37,130 nt of DNA from CAZTAR01 sp043813895 (GCA_043813895.1 JBDRKQ010000005.1:1-37130); one strand, 5' to 3'. Shown: positions 1 to 8,522, counted from the stretch's first letter. Made by a program: numbers and translations. The notes: generated by a model from the sequence alone, not told the origin.

Positions 1-15
1 CCAGCCGCATTCGCC

Positions 16-49
16 TGGCGCTAGTGGGATGGGGCACCCACTATACCAG
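16..49. other. Inverted repeat downstream of yajC
   Basis: A 7-bp perfect stem (TAGTGGG at 22-28 with CCCACTA at 37-43) can be lengthened by CTGG/CCAG after small bulges. It lies about 120 bases beyond the yajC stop in the direction of yajC transcription. No T-run follows it on the minus strand, so it may be an mRNA 3' structure rather than a proven terminator. I see no coding sequence in 1-165. Confidence 0.35.
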
Positions 50-165
50 CCCGAAGTGCAAGCGAGAGAACAACCAGGGTGGCGGTGCGACACGCAGCGT
101 CGGCCCCCTGCGGCCGACGAATAACATCGATCAACTCCCCCGACCGACAGGGGTGACTGCCACTA

Positions 166-515
166 CTACGTCGCGTCCCCTGCCTCAGTGGACCTGACGG
201 CCTGGATTGCCGATCGGGAGAACGTGATCTTCGTATTGCTGGACTCGTCCACCTTCAGGGTGACTTCGGCGTCACTGACGGACTGAACCGTCCCCATGAT
301 GCCGCCGATAGTCGTCACCCGGTCGTTCTTCTTGATTGCGGCGAGCATCTCGGCCCGGCGTTTCTTCTCCTTGCTCTGCGGCCGGATCATCAAAAAGTAG
401 ATCACGCCGAACATCAGGAGCAGCATCGGCGCCATCTGCCCGCATTGCTGCAAAGGGTAACCCGGTGTCGGGGAGCCTTCTTCCGCCTGCGCAAGGCACA
501 TCAGAATCTCTGAAA

Positions 516-522
<7 letters not shown>
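166..522 (-). CDS. yajC: Preprotein translocase subunit YajC
   Basis: A 118-residue protein, the usual size for YajC, the small inner-membrane partner of the SecDF accessory complex. One hydrophobic segment covers about residues 30-45 and is followed at once by the family hallmark IRPQ and a Lys/Arg-rich stretch (KEKKRR). The cytoplasmic tail has the typical VTTIGGIMGTV motif at about 69-79. The ATG (522-520) lies inside the last codons of tgt, overlapping its TAG stop by seven bases, so the two are very likely translationally coupled. The order tgt-yajC is common in bacteria and is often followed by secD, which would lie left of the window. ATGs at codons 8 and 30 are possible alternatives but less likely given the overlap. 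Confidence 0.93.
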
Positions 523-1655
<1,133 letters not shown>

Positions 1656-1913
1656 ACCCCGGCCACATTGCCGGCGTCGCGCCGTGATTTTCGATAGTTC
1701 GGGTGCCCCGCCCTTTCAAGGGTGGGGGACAGACTCCGCAACCTTCCTGAACACACACCACAACGCAGCTATCCCCACGCGCACAACATCCCCCATGACA
1801 GCGCGGGTGCCAACCGCCTGACACTCACCGCCATCCGGACCGGCAATCGCACAGGGCCGCGCCGGACCCAGAACCATTGCCGAAACCCTATATTTCAAGC
1901 GTTTTCCGCGTGC
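1656..1913. other. Intergenic region between tgt and dksA-like
   Basis: This separates the divergent tgt and dksA-like genes. A GC-rich inverted repeat (CCCGCCCT/AGGGTGGG, about 1708-1727) is present. I see no convincing coding frame and no preQ1-riboswitch-like leader before tgt. Confidence 0.4.
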
Positions 1914-1943
1914 TTGACAAGGCCTGTCCGCGCGCGCTATACT
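1914..1943 (+). promoter_or_regulatory. Sigma70-type promoter of the dksA-like/lspA operon
   Basis: TTGACA (1914-1919) and TATACT (1938-1943) are separated by 18 bases. The -35 is perfect and the -10 matches five of six. Transcription should start near 1949-1951. An upstream in-frame ATG at 1945 therefore lies outside the transcript, which pushes the translation start downstream. Confidence 0.8.
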
Positions 1944-2001
1944 GATGGGTCTCGGCGCTGAGAATGTAGGCCCTAAAACCGCCTTTACGCCGGGAAAGAA
2001 G

Positions 2002-2025
2002 TTGCGGAATCCAACGATTCCGCAA
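2002..2025 (+). promoter_or_regulatory. Perfect stem-loop in the dksA-like 5' leader
   Basis: A 10-bp perfect stem (TTGCGGAATC at 2002-2011, GATTCCGCAA at 2016-2025) with a CAAC tetraloop lies in the roughly 130-nt leader between the predicted start of transcription and the GTG at 2080. A second palindrome, CGGCATATGCCG, follows at 2041-2052. There is no T-run, so mRNA stability or translation control is more likely than attenuation. I know no named RNA family with this form. Confidence 0.5.
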
Positions 2026-2079
2026 GGGGAGCACGGCGTCCGGCATATGCCGAGCGTCCGATGCAGGGGAGATGCCGAA

Positions 2080-2661
2080 GTGGCAAAACGTCGAGCAAGA
2101 TCGAAGCCGGAGGCTGAAGCCACGGCCAAAACGCCGATCGCTGGGAAGGACAACGGGACCGGATGGCCAAAGAGCCGTCGGATCGCGGTCTTGAAGCGAA
2201 TCGCCCAGAACTTGCGTATCGCGAAGAAAGGCGCGGCGCCCATGACGCCCTCCTCATCCATGACCGAAAACGGGCTGACAGCCGAGGAGGTCGAGGAATT
2301 CCACGCCTTGCTCCTGGAATTCCGAAAGCAGATCTTGGGAAACGTGGATCACATGCAGGACGAGGCCCTCCGAAAGACCCGGTCCGACGCATCGGGCGAT
2401 CTCTCACTCATGCCGATCCACATGGCCGATATAGGAACGGATAACTACGAAAGAGAATTCACCATCGGCCTGATAGAAAACGAAACCAAAACCCTCAAGG
2501 AGATCGACGCCGCGCTGGTGCGCCTGGAAAAGGGCGCCTACGGCATCTGCGAGGCCACCCACAAACCCATCGGCAAGGAACGCCTGATGGCAAAGCCCTG
2601 GGCCCGCTTCACCGTAGAGTACAAGCGATCCATGGAAGCGAACAAAGGCCGCCGACCCTGA
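2080..2661 (+). CDS. DksA/TraR-family protein with a degenerate zinc finger
   Basis: 193 residues from a GTG preceded by AGGGGAG at 2065-2071, spacing 8. The start was chosen because an in-frame ATG at 1945 lies upstream of the predicted transcription start. The first 60 residues are Lys/Arg-rich. A helical hairpin follows (about 66-150, containing MADIGTDNYEREF), then the C-terminal motif GAYGICEATHKPIGKERL typical of the YteA/TraR branch. Classical members have four zinc cysteines (CxxC...CxxC). Only Cys157 remains here; the others are Thr/His-type or Tyr/Lys positions, so zinc binding is probably lost. DksA-type proteins act in the secondary channel of RNA polymerase, but whether this one does is unproven. 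lspA follows 31 bases downstream. Confidence 0.85.
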   Translation: MAKRRARSKPEAEATAKTPIAGKDNGTGWPKSRRIAVLKRIAQNLRIAKKGAAPMTPSSSMTENGLTAEEVEEFHALLLEFRKQILGNVDHMQDEALRKTRSDASGDLSLMPIHMADIGTDNYEREFTIGLIENETKTLKEIDAALVRLEKGAYGICEATHKPIGKERLMAKPWARFTVEYKRSMEANKGRRP

Positions 2662-2692
2662 TCTCCTCTGTCTCCCGGTATTCCGCCGCTAA

Positions 2693-3427
2693 ATGACGAA
2701 GAGCGAGCAGACAAGTCAAACACCCGCAAACCAGGCCGCAGAGGCCGAGCGATGGGCCATGGCGGACGTCAAGAGCCATGTGCGCCTCTGGTTCTTCGCG
2801 GCCGCAGGCCTCACGGCCGACCTCGTCTCCAAGAGCTGGGCCTTCGACACGCTGAGCCATTCCGATGGCCGCGTGCTAATCAAAGGCATCTGCAATCTCC
2901 AGCTCTCGCTAAACCCCGGCGCACTCTTCGGCCTCGGCGCCGGCTTCGCCCCGATCTTCGTCGGCGCCTCCGTCCTGGCCCTCATGTTCGTGCTCTACCT
3001 CTTCGCCAATTGTGCCGCCGCGCGCTGGGGCACACACATCGCGCTGGGACTCGTCCTCGCCGGCGCATTGGGCAATCTCTACGATCGGGCCACACAGGAA
3101 GCCTACGTCGCCCACTTCGCCGACGGCGGTAGGATCATCGGCCTCCTGGAGGACAAGACTGATCTGGGCGTCACCCTCGGCGAGTTCCCGCACGGTGGCA
3201 ACCTGCGCTTCTACCCTGGCAAGCTCGACGAAGCCCGTTCCGGCAATCAGCCCGTCGTCCGCGACTTCATCAAGATCGAAGCCAGACTCGGACAGCTCCA
3301 CTGGCCTTGGATCTTCAATCTCGCGGATGCCTGGCTCGTCGTCGGCGTCTTCTTCCTCCTCATCAGCTTCTGGACCGACAAACGCCATCACGCGCCCCAG
3401 CCGACCGACGCCGCCCCCGAGCCATAG
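2693..3427 (+). CDS. lspA: Lipoprotein signal peptidase (signal peptidase II)
   Basis: An inner-membrane aspartyl protease that removes signal peptides from diacylglyceryl-modified prolipoproteins. Conserved blocks are seen in order: ADLVSKSWAF (42-51), LQLSLNPGALFGLGAG (69-84), LGNLYDRA with catalytic Asp131, VRDFI (189-193) and WIFNLADAW with catalytic Asp212. Four hydrophobic segments fit the family. At 244 residues it is longer than the usual 160-170, mainly through a hydrophilic insert at about 135-188 between the two catalytic regions, plus an N-terminal tail. An ATG at codon 23 (2759) could be the true start, since residues 1-22 are polar and not conserved in the family. It probably shares the dksA-like promoter. 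Confidence 0.93.
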   Translation: MTKSEQTSQTPANQAAEAERWAMADVKSHVRLWFFAAAGLTADLVSKSWAFDTLSHSDGRVLIKGICNLQLSLNPGALFGLGAGFAPIFVGASVLALMFVLYLFANCAAARWGTHIALGLVLAGALGNLYDRATQEAYVAHFADGGRIIGLLEDKTDLGVTLGEFPHGGNLRFYPGKLDEARSGNQPVVRDFIKIEARLGQLHWPWIFNLADAWLVVGVFFLLISFWTDKRHHAPQPTDAAPEP

Positions 3428-3449
3428 TCCCCCGTGCCAGTACTGTAGC

Positions 3450-3466
3450 ACCGGCGTCTCGCCGGT
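3450..3466. repeat. Hairpin after lspA
   Basis: ACCGGCG (3450-3456) and CGCCGGT (3460-3466) form a perfect 7-bp stem with a TCT loop, 23 bases after the lspA stop. A near relative (ACCGGCG/CGTCGGT) sits at 36439-36455, so this may be a dispersed repeat rather than a dedicated terminator. No T-run follows. Confidence 0.45.
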
Positions 3467-3530
3467 AGTCTTCACAGTCAGAAACAACGTTCGTGAACCG
3501 CTGTTCTTCCTTTGACCACGGTCTGCAAGC

Positions 3531-3550
3531 CCGCGGATCACAATCCGCGG
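3531..3550. repeat. Perfect palindrome
   Basis: CCGCGGAT (3531-3538) and ATCCGCGG (3543-3550) surround a CACA loop. It resembles the GC-rich palindromes of the other intergenic repeats here but is not the same sequence. Confidence 0.45.
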
Positions 3551-3827
3551 TTCCCTCCAGTAACCGACCGGCCCCAGCGGGGTCGCGCAACGTGGCCACG
3601 GGTAATGCCGGCGGAACCCATGGTTCAGGCTGACCACACCCGATCCCGCCCCGATGCGGCGCAGGTCCGAAAGATTCAGCGTTGCCTCCAAACAGGCCGT
3701 CCGTGGGCATCGGACCGATTCATCTGTAAGCTGGAGGTCGCTTCGGCCGCTTCCGCTGCGTCTGTGGCGGAATCACCGCTCAAGTGCCGCGCGTTTCCAG
3801 CATCGCGTAGTTGCGGCCATGCGCATG

Positions 3828-4107
3828 GGCCCCGTCCGCAGTGAGTGTTTCAACAAAATCGCCGGTGTTAGTTTCTATCCGGCCGATCTGCCATTCGAGT
3901 TATTTCTCCTCACTCGCCTCACCCGTCGTGACGTCCACATCGACAATCACGCCCGCGTGGTCATCCACTGAATCTCGCAGCGGCCCTGCTACGAACAGAT
4001 CTTCCTGCCCCCGCTCCTGCCGTCCAAGCATCGCGCCACCTCCTTGTCGCCACCATTAATGCGCGATACGATCAATACACAACACTGTCTCAACAGCCCC
4101 ACTGTCC
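3828..4107 (-). pseudogene. Internally deleted IS1182-like transposase fragment, copy 1
   Basis: This 280-bp segment matches 20841-21120 with no indels and about 8 mismatches. On the minus strand, ATG at 4031 follows a strong AGGAGGT site and reads MLGRQERGQEDLFVAGPLRD, which I recognise as the N-terminus of IS1182-type transposases. The frame then jumps directly to VDDHAGVIVDVDVTTGEASEE, an internal part of the same protein. A TAA follows at about 3900, and the same frame continues past it with IGRIETNTG and VETLTADG, also transposase-like. So most of the gene is missing, with an added stop. No full element is in the window. Family assignment is from remembered motifs. Confidence 0.75.
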
Positions 4108-4468
4108 CTAGTTTCGCCTAGTTTCGTACTCGTTTCGTAGTTTCGTGCCGCCGGCGAATATTCTATTTCCGGCGATGGTTTTTCTGAATCGGACTCTCAC
4201 TCGACACCCAGAAATCCCTAGGGCCGTTATCGCCCCCTCCCGGCAACGCGCGAGAACGGCGACGGCATTCCGCGTTTGAACGTGTGGGGCAGTTTGCGGA
4301 CACGTGTGGAGCATCGCAGGGCGGCCAGTCCTTTCTCGGCCCTCAGGCGGGCGCCGAGGCGGGATTCTCGGCTGAGCAGGTGGTCGTATTGCTAACCAAC
4401 CCTCACCCGTGGCTGTCTAGTTCTTTGGAAGGAACCCCAGCCTCGCTTTGGACAACGGAGGAAGATCG

Positions 4469-4627
4469 ATGAAGACCACACTGGAAAAATGGACTCTGAC
4501 CATCGCCGCCGCCTGCCTGCCGGTGTTGATCGCCGGCTGCGATGATGACATCGGTTCGGATGAAATCATTGACATCATCTACGCCAGCGGCGACGTGCTC
4601 GGTTGGATTCTCCATCTTGTGCTGTAA
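4469..4627 (+). CDS. Small predicted lipoprotein (52 residues)
   Basis: ATG at 4469 has an excellent ribosome-binding site (GGAGGA at 4457-4462, spacing 6). The product starts MKTTLEKW, has a hydrophobic stretch, and ends its signal with the lipobox LIAGC (Cys24), followed by DDDIGSDE, acidic as expected after a lipidated Cys. The C-terminal third (IIDIIYASGDVLGWILHLVL) is hydrophobic. I know no family. The ribosome site, signal peptide and lipobox together argue that it is real although it is very short. The signal peptidase that would process it, lspA, lies 1 kb upstream. Confidence 0.65.
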   Translation: MKTTLEKWTLTIAAACLPVLIAGCDDDIGSDEIIDIIYASGDVLGWILHLVL

Positions 4628-4755
4628 GGGGAAAACAGGGGTCAAGGTGCGCCGGAAAGCCGGTGAGATGGAGTAGATGGCACAGCCAAACGGGTCCATG
4701 ACAGATTCGGCGGGACGCTGATCTGCAACTTGGTGAGCCGCGCCGGCCCGCTTTC

Positions 4756-5334
4756 CTATCCACGGAGGTTGAGAATCAACTCGATCTCGCCGACCGGCTC
4801 GTTGAGTTGACATGCGATTTCGGCCGCTGACCGGCCCTCGTCCGCCAAAGCGTAGATCCTTTGGCGGAGCGGATCAGGCGGGTCTGCGGGAGATTGGACA
4901 GGAGGGTCCGGCTGCGTATCGTCGGCTCCCTTCGAAGAGCCTGCTTCTCGAGAATCCGCGGTCGCCGTAGCGTCCGTGTTAGCGGAGACTCGCTTGCACT
5001 CGTCGATCAGGATTCTGAGCGCCGAGATTCGTCGGTCCGCGTCGGCGATGGAATGTTCGAGCTTGGCGAACTTCGTGTCCACCTGCGCGTTGATCTTACG
5101 CGAGAGCTCCTCCAACTCGACCAATAGCCGTTCCATGTCTCGCCTGACGGAGGCGCTTTGGCCGACAGCCGAGTCGATCTCGCGGCGGTACTGCTTCGGA
5201 GATCCGTCCAGCGGGCGGCGACGGCGCATGTTCAGAATGACGCAGGTCGCGATCACGACCGCCGCGAGCAACAAGAAATACTGCGTTGGGGTGGCCTTCG
5301 ACGATTCCGCGATGATATCCGTAATCACGATCAT
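4756..5334 (-). CDS. Membrane-anchored coiled-coil protein, unknown function
   Basis: 192 residues from the ATG at 5334, which overlaps the larC TGA as ATGA, the classic coupled arrangement. An in-frame ATG nine codons upstream is less likely. One membrane segment near the N-terminus (about 18-35) is followed by basic residues and then a heptad-rich region (about 50-115) of coiled-coil character. A low-complexity Asp/Pro-rich linker follows. The last 40 residues (DPLRQRIYALADEGRSAAEI and on to GEIELILNLRG) look like a small helix-turn-helix found at the end of several membrane-anchored proteins of the DUF2802/DUF6115 kind. The function is unknown. It is the last gene of the hisS-larC cluster. 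Confidence 0.8.
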   Translation of the reverse strand: MIVITDIIAESSKATPTQYFLLLAAVVIATCVILNMRRRRPLDGSPKQYRREIDSAVGQSASVRRDMERLLVELEELSRKINAQVDTKFAKLEHSIADADRRISALRILIDECKRVSANTDATATADSREAGSSKGADDTQPDPPVQSPADPPDPLRQRIYALADEGRSAAEIACQLNEPVGEIELILNLRG

Positions 5335-6512
5335 GGCGTGCGTCCCCGGCTGTCTCGCCACGCGTGTTGTGCTTCAAGAACGACCTCGCCCAGCGGGACT
5401 CCGTGCCGCCGGGCGGCTTCGGCGCAGTCATCATACTCCGGCGCCGCGTTGATGGCGCGTCCGCCCGAGAGGCCCACCTTGATCCGAATCTCGCCAAACC
5501 GGGTCTGCACAGTCTCGATGGCCCGCGCGAGCTTCCGCCGGTTGCACGCGTAACTGCGAATCCCGAAGGTCGTCGTCTCGGCGAAGATAGCCTCTTCACA
5601 GGCCCGCTGCTTGTCGGGCGTCGTGAGGACGGAGAGCATGACGCCAGGCCGGTTCTTCTTCATCATGATTGGCGTCGTGAAGACGTCCAACGCGCCGGCG
5701 GCAAAGAGTTCACCAAACGCATGGCCGATTTGCTCGCCTGTGGCGTCGTCGAGGTTCACTTCCAGAACCACGACCTGATCGGCCTGCGGATCATCGCGCA
5801 TCTCTTGGCCGACGATGAGCCGGAGCAGGTTTGGCCGCGTCCGCCCTTGGCGGGAGCCTGCGCCACACACGCAACGTTCGATCTTCATGGCCGGGAGCGG
5901 TCCGAACGCGTCGGCCAGGACCGTCAAGATGGCGGCGCCGGTGGGTGTTGTGAGTTCGCCGGGCTCGTCACAGTCGGCCAGAGGCACGCCGGTGAGAAGC
6001 TCTGCGGTCGCCGGCGCGGGGACCGGCAGGACGCCGTGTTCGCACGTCACGGTACCGCTGCCTACGGGAACCGGTGAACATACAATCCTGTCGAGCGATA
6101 ACTGCTCCACGCCGATCGACGCCCCGACGATGTCCACAATGGCGTCGATCGCGCCGACTTCATGGAAGTGGATTTCGTCCACGGAAGTGCCGTGTACTTT
6201 CGCTTCGGCCTCAGCCAGCCGCCCGAAGATTCTCCGGGCCCGGTCCTTGACCCGGTCGGAAAGATCTGATGCGTGGATCAGTTTGAGGATGTCGGGCAGG
6301 TGGCGGTGGTGCGTCTTGCCGGCCTGTAAGACGTCCACTCTCTTCGCCGCAAAACCGTGCTCCCGCACGTCGCGGACGGTCAGTTCGTAGCCGTCGAGGT
6401 CGAGCTTGGCGAGTTCGGCCCGCAGGCTGTCCGGCGAGAAGCCCGCCGCCACGAGCGCCCCGAGGATCATGTCTCCCGCGGCCCCGCTAAAGCAGTCGAA
6501 GTATCCGATCAT
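5331..6512 (-). CDS. larC: Nickel-pincer cofactor nickel insertase LarC
   Basis: 393 residues, full length for the LarC family. LarC inserts nickel into the pyridinium-3,5-bisthiocarboxylic acid mononucleotide cofactor used by lactate racemase-type (LarA) enzymes. Visible hallmarks are the N-terminal YFDCFSGAAGDMILGAL, the His-rich block (HFHEVGAIDAIVDI, about 115-130), ELTTPTGAAIL and the C-terminal domain containing VNLDDATGEQIGHAFGELF and PIMMKKNRPGVML. It starts 7 bases after hisS and overlaps the next gene. No larA, larB or larE is in the window, so the partner enzymes must be elsewhere or the insertase serves another enzyme of the LarA family. Confidence 0.93.
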   Translation of the reverse strand: MIGYFDCFSGAAGDMILGALVAAGFSPDSLRAELAKLDLDGYELTVRDVREHGFAAKRVDVLQAGKTHHRHLPDILKLIHASDLSDRVKDRARRIFGRLAEAEAKVHGTSVDEIHFHEVGAIDAIVDIVGASIGVEQLSLDRIVCSPVPVGSGTVTCEHGVLPVPAPATAELLTGVPLADCDEPGELTTPTGAAILTVLADAFGPLPAMKIERCVCGAGSRQGRTRPNLLRLIVGQEMRDDPQADQVVVLEVNLDDATGEQIGHAFGELFAAGALDVFTTPIMMKKNRPGVMLSVLTTPDKQRACEEAIFAETTTFGIRSYACNRRKLARAIETVQTRFGEIRIKVGLSGGRAINAAPEYDDCAEAARRHGVPLGEVVLEAQHAWRDSRGRTP

Positions 6513-6519
6513 CTAGTTG

Positions 6520-7989
6520 CTAGCCGCCTTCGGACCGGTTTTCCGCATCGATGCGAACGAGAAGCTCTCGCACATGGGAGACCAGTTCCTGCCGCGGAAC
6601 CTCGATCTGGCCCGGCCGTTCTTCTCGCCACTGCTCTCGGCCGCCGATGTGTTCCGCCTTCGCGCGCCCGGCCGCCATGTCCTTGAGAACGACCTTGCCG
6701 GCCGCCTTCTCGTTCGACCCGTAGAGAATCGTAATCGGAATGCCGTATCGGTCCGCGTACTTGATCTGCTTGCCGATGCGCTTGCCGGACCCGAGATAGA
6801 CCTCCGCCGGGATGCTCGCCCGGCGAAGCTCGTAGGTCATGGCTACGTATTCGCTCATCATCTCCGCGTCGATCGTGCTAACAAGCACCCGGGCGGTCGC
6901 TTTGCGCAACGGGATTCGATCCAATTCGAGCAGCGCCGCCAGGAGTCGATCGACGCCGATGGAGGCCCCGGTCGCGGGAAGCCGCTCGCCGAGGAAACGC
7001 ATCACCAACTCGTCGTATCGCCCGCCGGCAAAGACAGAGCCGAACTGTGGCGCGTCGAGCAGCACCGCCTCGAAGACCGGGCCCGTGTAATACGCCAGGC
7101 CTCGGGCAACGCTCAGGTCGATCACCGCCTGATCGTCGCCGTAGTCCAACGCTTGCAGATGGCCGGAGATTCGGGCCAGCGCGTCTATCTCCACTGCCGC
7201 ACCCGGCGTCTTGGAGAAGAGTTCTCGCAGTTGGCTCAGAACGCCCTCGCGTTTGTCGGACCGGATCGCGAGGAACCGCTCGATCTTGTCAACCTGCTGA
7301 TTATCAAGGCCAAGGCCTGGAATCGGATCGCCGGATTTGTCGACATAGCCTTCGGTCAGTTCTAGCCGGAGCTTCTTGGGGCCGATTTTGTCCAGCTTGT
7401 CGAGTACGCGGAAGACGTCTTTGGCTCGCTCCGGAGGGATGCCGGCATAGGGCATCAGGAGATTCAGGACTTTGCGGCTGGAAAAACGCACTTGGTAGGG
7501 GCCGACCTTCAGCGCCGACAGCGTGTCGCACATGCCGGTGATAATCTCAGTATCCGCGATTTCGGACTCGACGCCCACAGAGTCGATGTCGAACTGGGTG
7601 AATTCGCGAAATCGCCCCCGGTCAGGCTTGTCGGCCCGCCAGACGGACGCAACCTGGTAGCGTCTGAACGGGCGGGGCAGGTCGGCGTACTGCGCGACGA
7701 CCCGTGCCAAGGGCACGGTGAGATCGAAGCGGAGGGCCAGCCTATCCTCATCGGGAGTATGCGGTCCGCAGTCGGGGTTGTGCACGCCGAAGGTCTGCGA
7801 CTGGGCCTCAGCCCCGGCGGAGCCGAAGAGCACGTCGCGGTACTCGATCGCCGGCGTCCCGAGGGGGACGAAGCCGTACCGCTCGTACACCGCCCGGATG
7901 GTGTCGATCATCCACTGTCGGGCCTGCATTTGTTCCGGCATCAGGTCGCGGAGGCCCCGGAACAGACGCGGTGCTACTGTGTCAGCCAC
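6520..7989 (-). CDS. hisS: Histidyl-tRNA synthetase, eukaryote/alphaproteobacteria-like type
   Basis: 489 residues from a GTG at 7989 with GGGAGG eight bases upstream. The frame stays open upstream only because it runs through the tRNA-His gene. It is a class II synthetase charging tRNA-His. It reads RFDLTVPLARVVAQ (87-100) where E. coli-type enzymes read RPEGTAG, and its motif 2 is VWRADKPDRGRFREFTQFD (116-134). The histidine motif reads GLAYYTGPVFEAV, and motif 3 is GASIGVDRLLAAL. These are the forms of the HisRS branch found in eukaryotes and alphaproteobacteria. The C-terminal anticodon-binding domain (RVLVSTID through YLGSGKRIGKQIKYADRYGI) is present. larC follows 7 bases on. See the finding on the neighbouring tRNA. 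Confidence 0.95.
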   Translation of the reverse strand: MADTVAPRLFRGLRDLMPEQMQARQWMIDTIRAVYERYGFVPLGTPAIEYRDVLFGSAGAEAQSQTFGVHNPDCGPHTPDEDRLALRFDLTVPLARVVAQYADLPRPFRRYQVASVWRADKPDRGRFREFTQFDIDSVGVESEIADTEIITGMCDTLSALKVGPYQVRFSSRKVLNLLMPYAGIPPERAKDVFRVLDKLDKIGPKKLRLELTEGYVDKSGDPIPGLGLDNQQVDKIERFLAIRSDKREGVLSQLRELFSKTPGAAVEIDALARISGHLQALDYGDDQAVIDLSVARGLAYYTGPVFEAVLLDAPQFGSVFAGGRYDELVMRFLGERLPATGASIGVDRLLAALLELDRIPLRKATARVLVSTIDAEMMSEYVAMTYELRRASIPAEVYLGSGKRIGKQIKYADRYGIPITILYGSNEKAAGKVVLKDMAAGRAKAEHIGGREQWREERPGQIEVPRQELVSHVRELLVRIDAENRSEGG

Positions 7990-8030
7990 AAGGAGAGCCT
8001 CCCGACGATTTGTTATCCAGGAGTTGAAAC

Positions 8031-8105
8031 TACCGGCGCCGGGATTTGAACCCGAGACCTTCTGATCCACAGTCAGACGCTCTAGCCAGGCTGAGCTACA
8101 CCGGC
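8031..8105 (-). tRNA. tRNA-His (anticodon GTG)
   Basis: A complete cloverleaf can be drawn on the minus strand: acceptor GCCGGTG/CGCCGGT (G1 opposite T72 is a wobble), D-stem GCTC/GAGC, anticodon stem TCTGA/TCAGA with loop CTGTGGA (anticodon GTG), and T-arm TCGGG-TTCAAAT-CCCGG. CCA is not encoded. Unusually, the base before position 1 is T and the discriminator (73) is A, so the encoded G-1 and C73 that mark bacterial tRNA-His are absent. It ends 41 bases before the hisS start, in the same direction, and is probably co-transcribed with it. Confidence 0.93.
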
Positions 8106-8148
8106 AATTTTTCCGACGTCTCACGTCCCATCATCAACCGAAACCTCC

Positions 8149-8154
8149 AGTATA
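8149..8154 (-). promoter_or_regulatory. Possible -10 element for tRNA-His/hisS
   Basis: The minus strand reads TATACT about 43 bases upstream of the tRNA 5' end. No good -35 sits at 16-18 bases spacing, so this is a weak prediction supported mainly by position. Confidence 0.3.
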
Positions 8155-8185
8155 CATGGGGAATGTCGAATCGCAAGGCGCGGGC

Positions 8186-8240
8186 GCCACTGGCAGCTTG
8201 CTGCCAGTGGCGGCACGGGCGGTCAAGCCGCCCGTGGCAC
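8186..8240. repeat. Palindromic repeat family A, double hairpin
   Basis: Two adjacent hairpins: GCCACTGGCAG/CTGCCAGTGGC (8186-8196, 8201-8211; CTTG loop) and CACGGGCGG/CCGCCCGTG (8214-8222, 8228-8236), ending in GGCAC. The same CACTGGC(G/A)G core and GTGGCACC edge recur at 10244-10322, 18578-18604 and 21237-21259, always between genes. Confidence 0.75.
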
Positions 8241-8275
8241 CCAACGTAGACCATTACCCGGCGCCGCAGGCCGAC

Positions 8276-8304
8276 TTGACATCAAAGCCCGAGGCCGCTA
8301 AGAG
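8276..8304 (+). promoter_or_regulatory. Possible promoter for the 47-residue membrane protein
   Basis: A perfect TTGACA (8276-8281) is followed 17 bases later by TAAGAG (8299-8304), a poor -10. It lies about 75 bases before the ATG at 8379, in the right orientation. Confidence 0.3.
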
Positions 8305-8378
8305 GATACCTCGACACCCGAAAAGGGGTGTGTGGTAGTGGAAACATTCGCCCTGATCCGTGTGAGGAGTCACCAGCC

Positions 8379-8522
8379 ATGCTCGCAGAATTGCTCATTC
8401 TTGCCCAGGAAGTCCCAGGCGAGGGAAGTGCCATCTTCAACCTGCGAAACGGGATTCTCGTTTTCGCGATCATCGCCCTTTTGGTCGGCTTGAAGATCTA
8501 CAAGAACAAGACGATGGGCTAA
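8379..8522 (+). CDS. Small single-span membrane protein (47 residues)
   Basis: ATG at 8379 follows GAGGAG (8364-8369) by nine bases. The product starts MLAELLILAQEVPGEG, then has one strong membrane segment (NGILVFAIIALLVGLKIY) and ends in KNKTMG. No family is recognised. It stands alone, with a candidate promoter upstream and a convergent glycosylase gene downstream. An in-frame ATG further upstream (8328) lacks a ribosome site. Confidence 0.6.
   Translation: MLAELLILAQEVPGEGSAIFNLRNGILVFAIIALLVGLKIYKNKTMG

Larger units (their letters stand above)
3428..4468. other. Long repeat-rich intergenic region
   Basis: No intact gene is visible in about 1 kb. It holds a small hairpin behind lspA (3450-3466), a perfect palindrome (3531-3550), an unusual GC-rich stretch (about 3570-3605), the IS-derived fragment at 3828-4107, and an irregular tandem of AGTTTCG-like units at about 4108-4147. 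The part from 4150 to 4455 shows nothing I can name, but must hold the promoter of the small lipoprotein gene at 4469. Confidence 0.5.

Noticed and set aside
1656..1913. preQ1 riboswitch before tgt
   Set aside because: I looked for a small pseudoknot leader close to the tgt start and saw no A-rich tail or matching stem.
1945..2079. ATG at 1945 as the dksA-like start
   Set aside because: It lies two bases after the -10 box and upstream of the predicted first transcribed base, and the added residues do not resemble the family.
4108..4147. AGTTTCG-like tandem as a CRISPR or iteron array
   Set aside because: The units are few, short and irregularly spaced, with no unique spacers and no replication gene nearby.
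7990..8124. N-terminal extension of hisS
   Set aside because: The extra codons are a translation of the tRNA-His gene and its spacer. The GTG at 7989 with GGGAGG is the better start.
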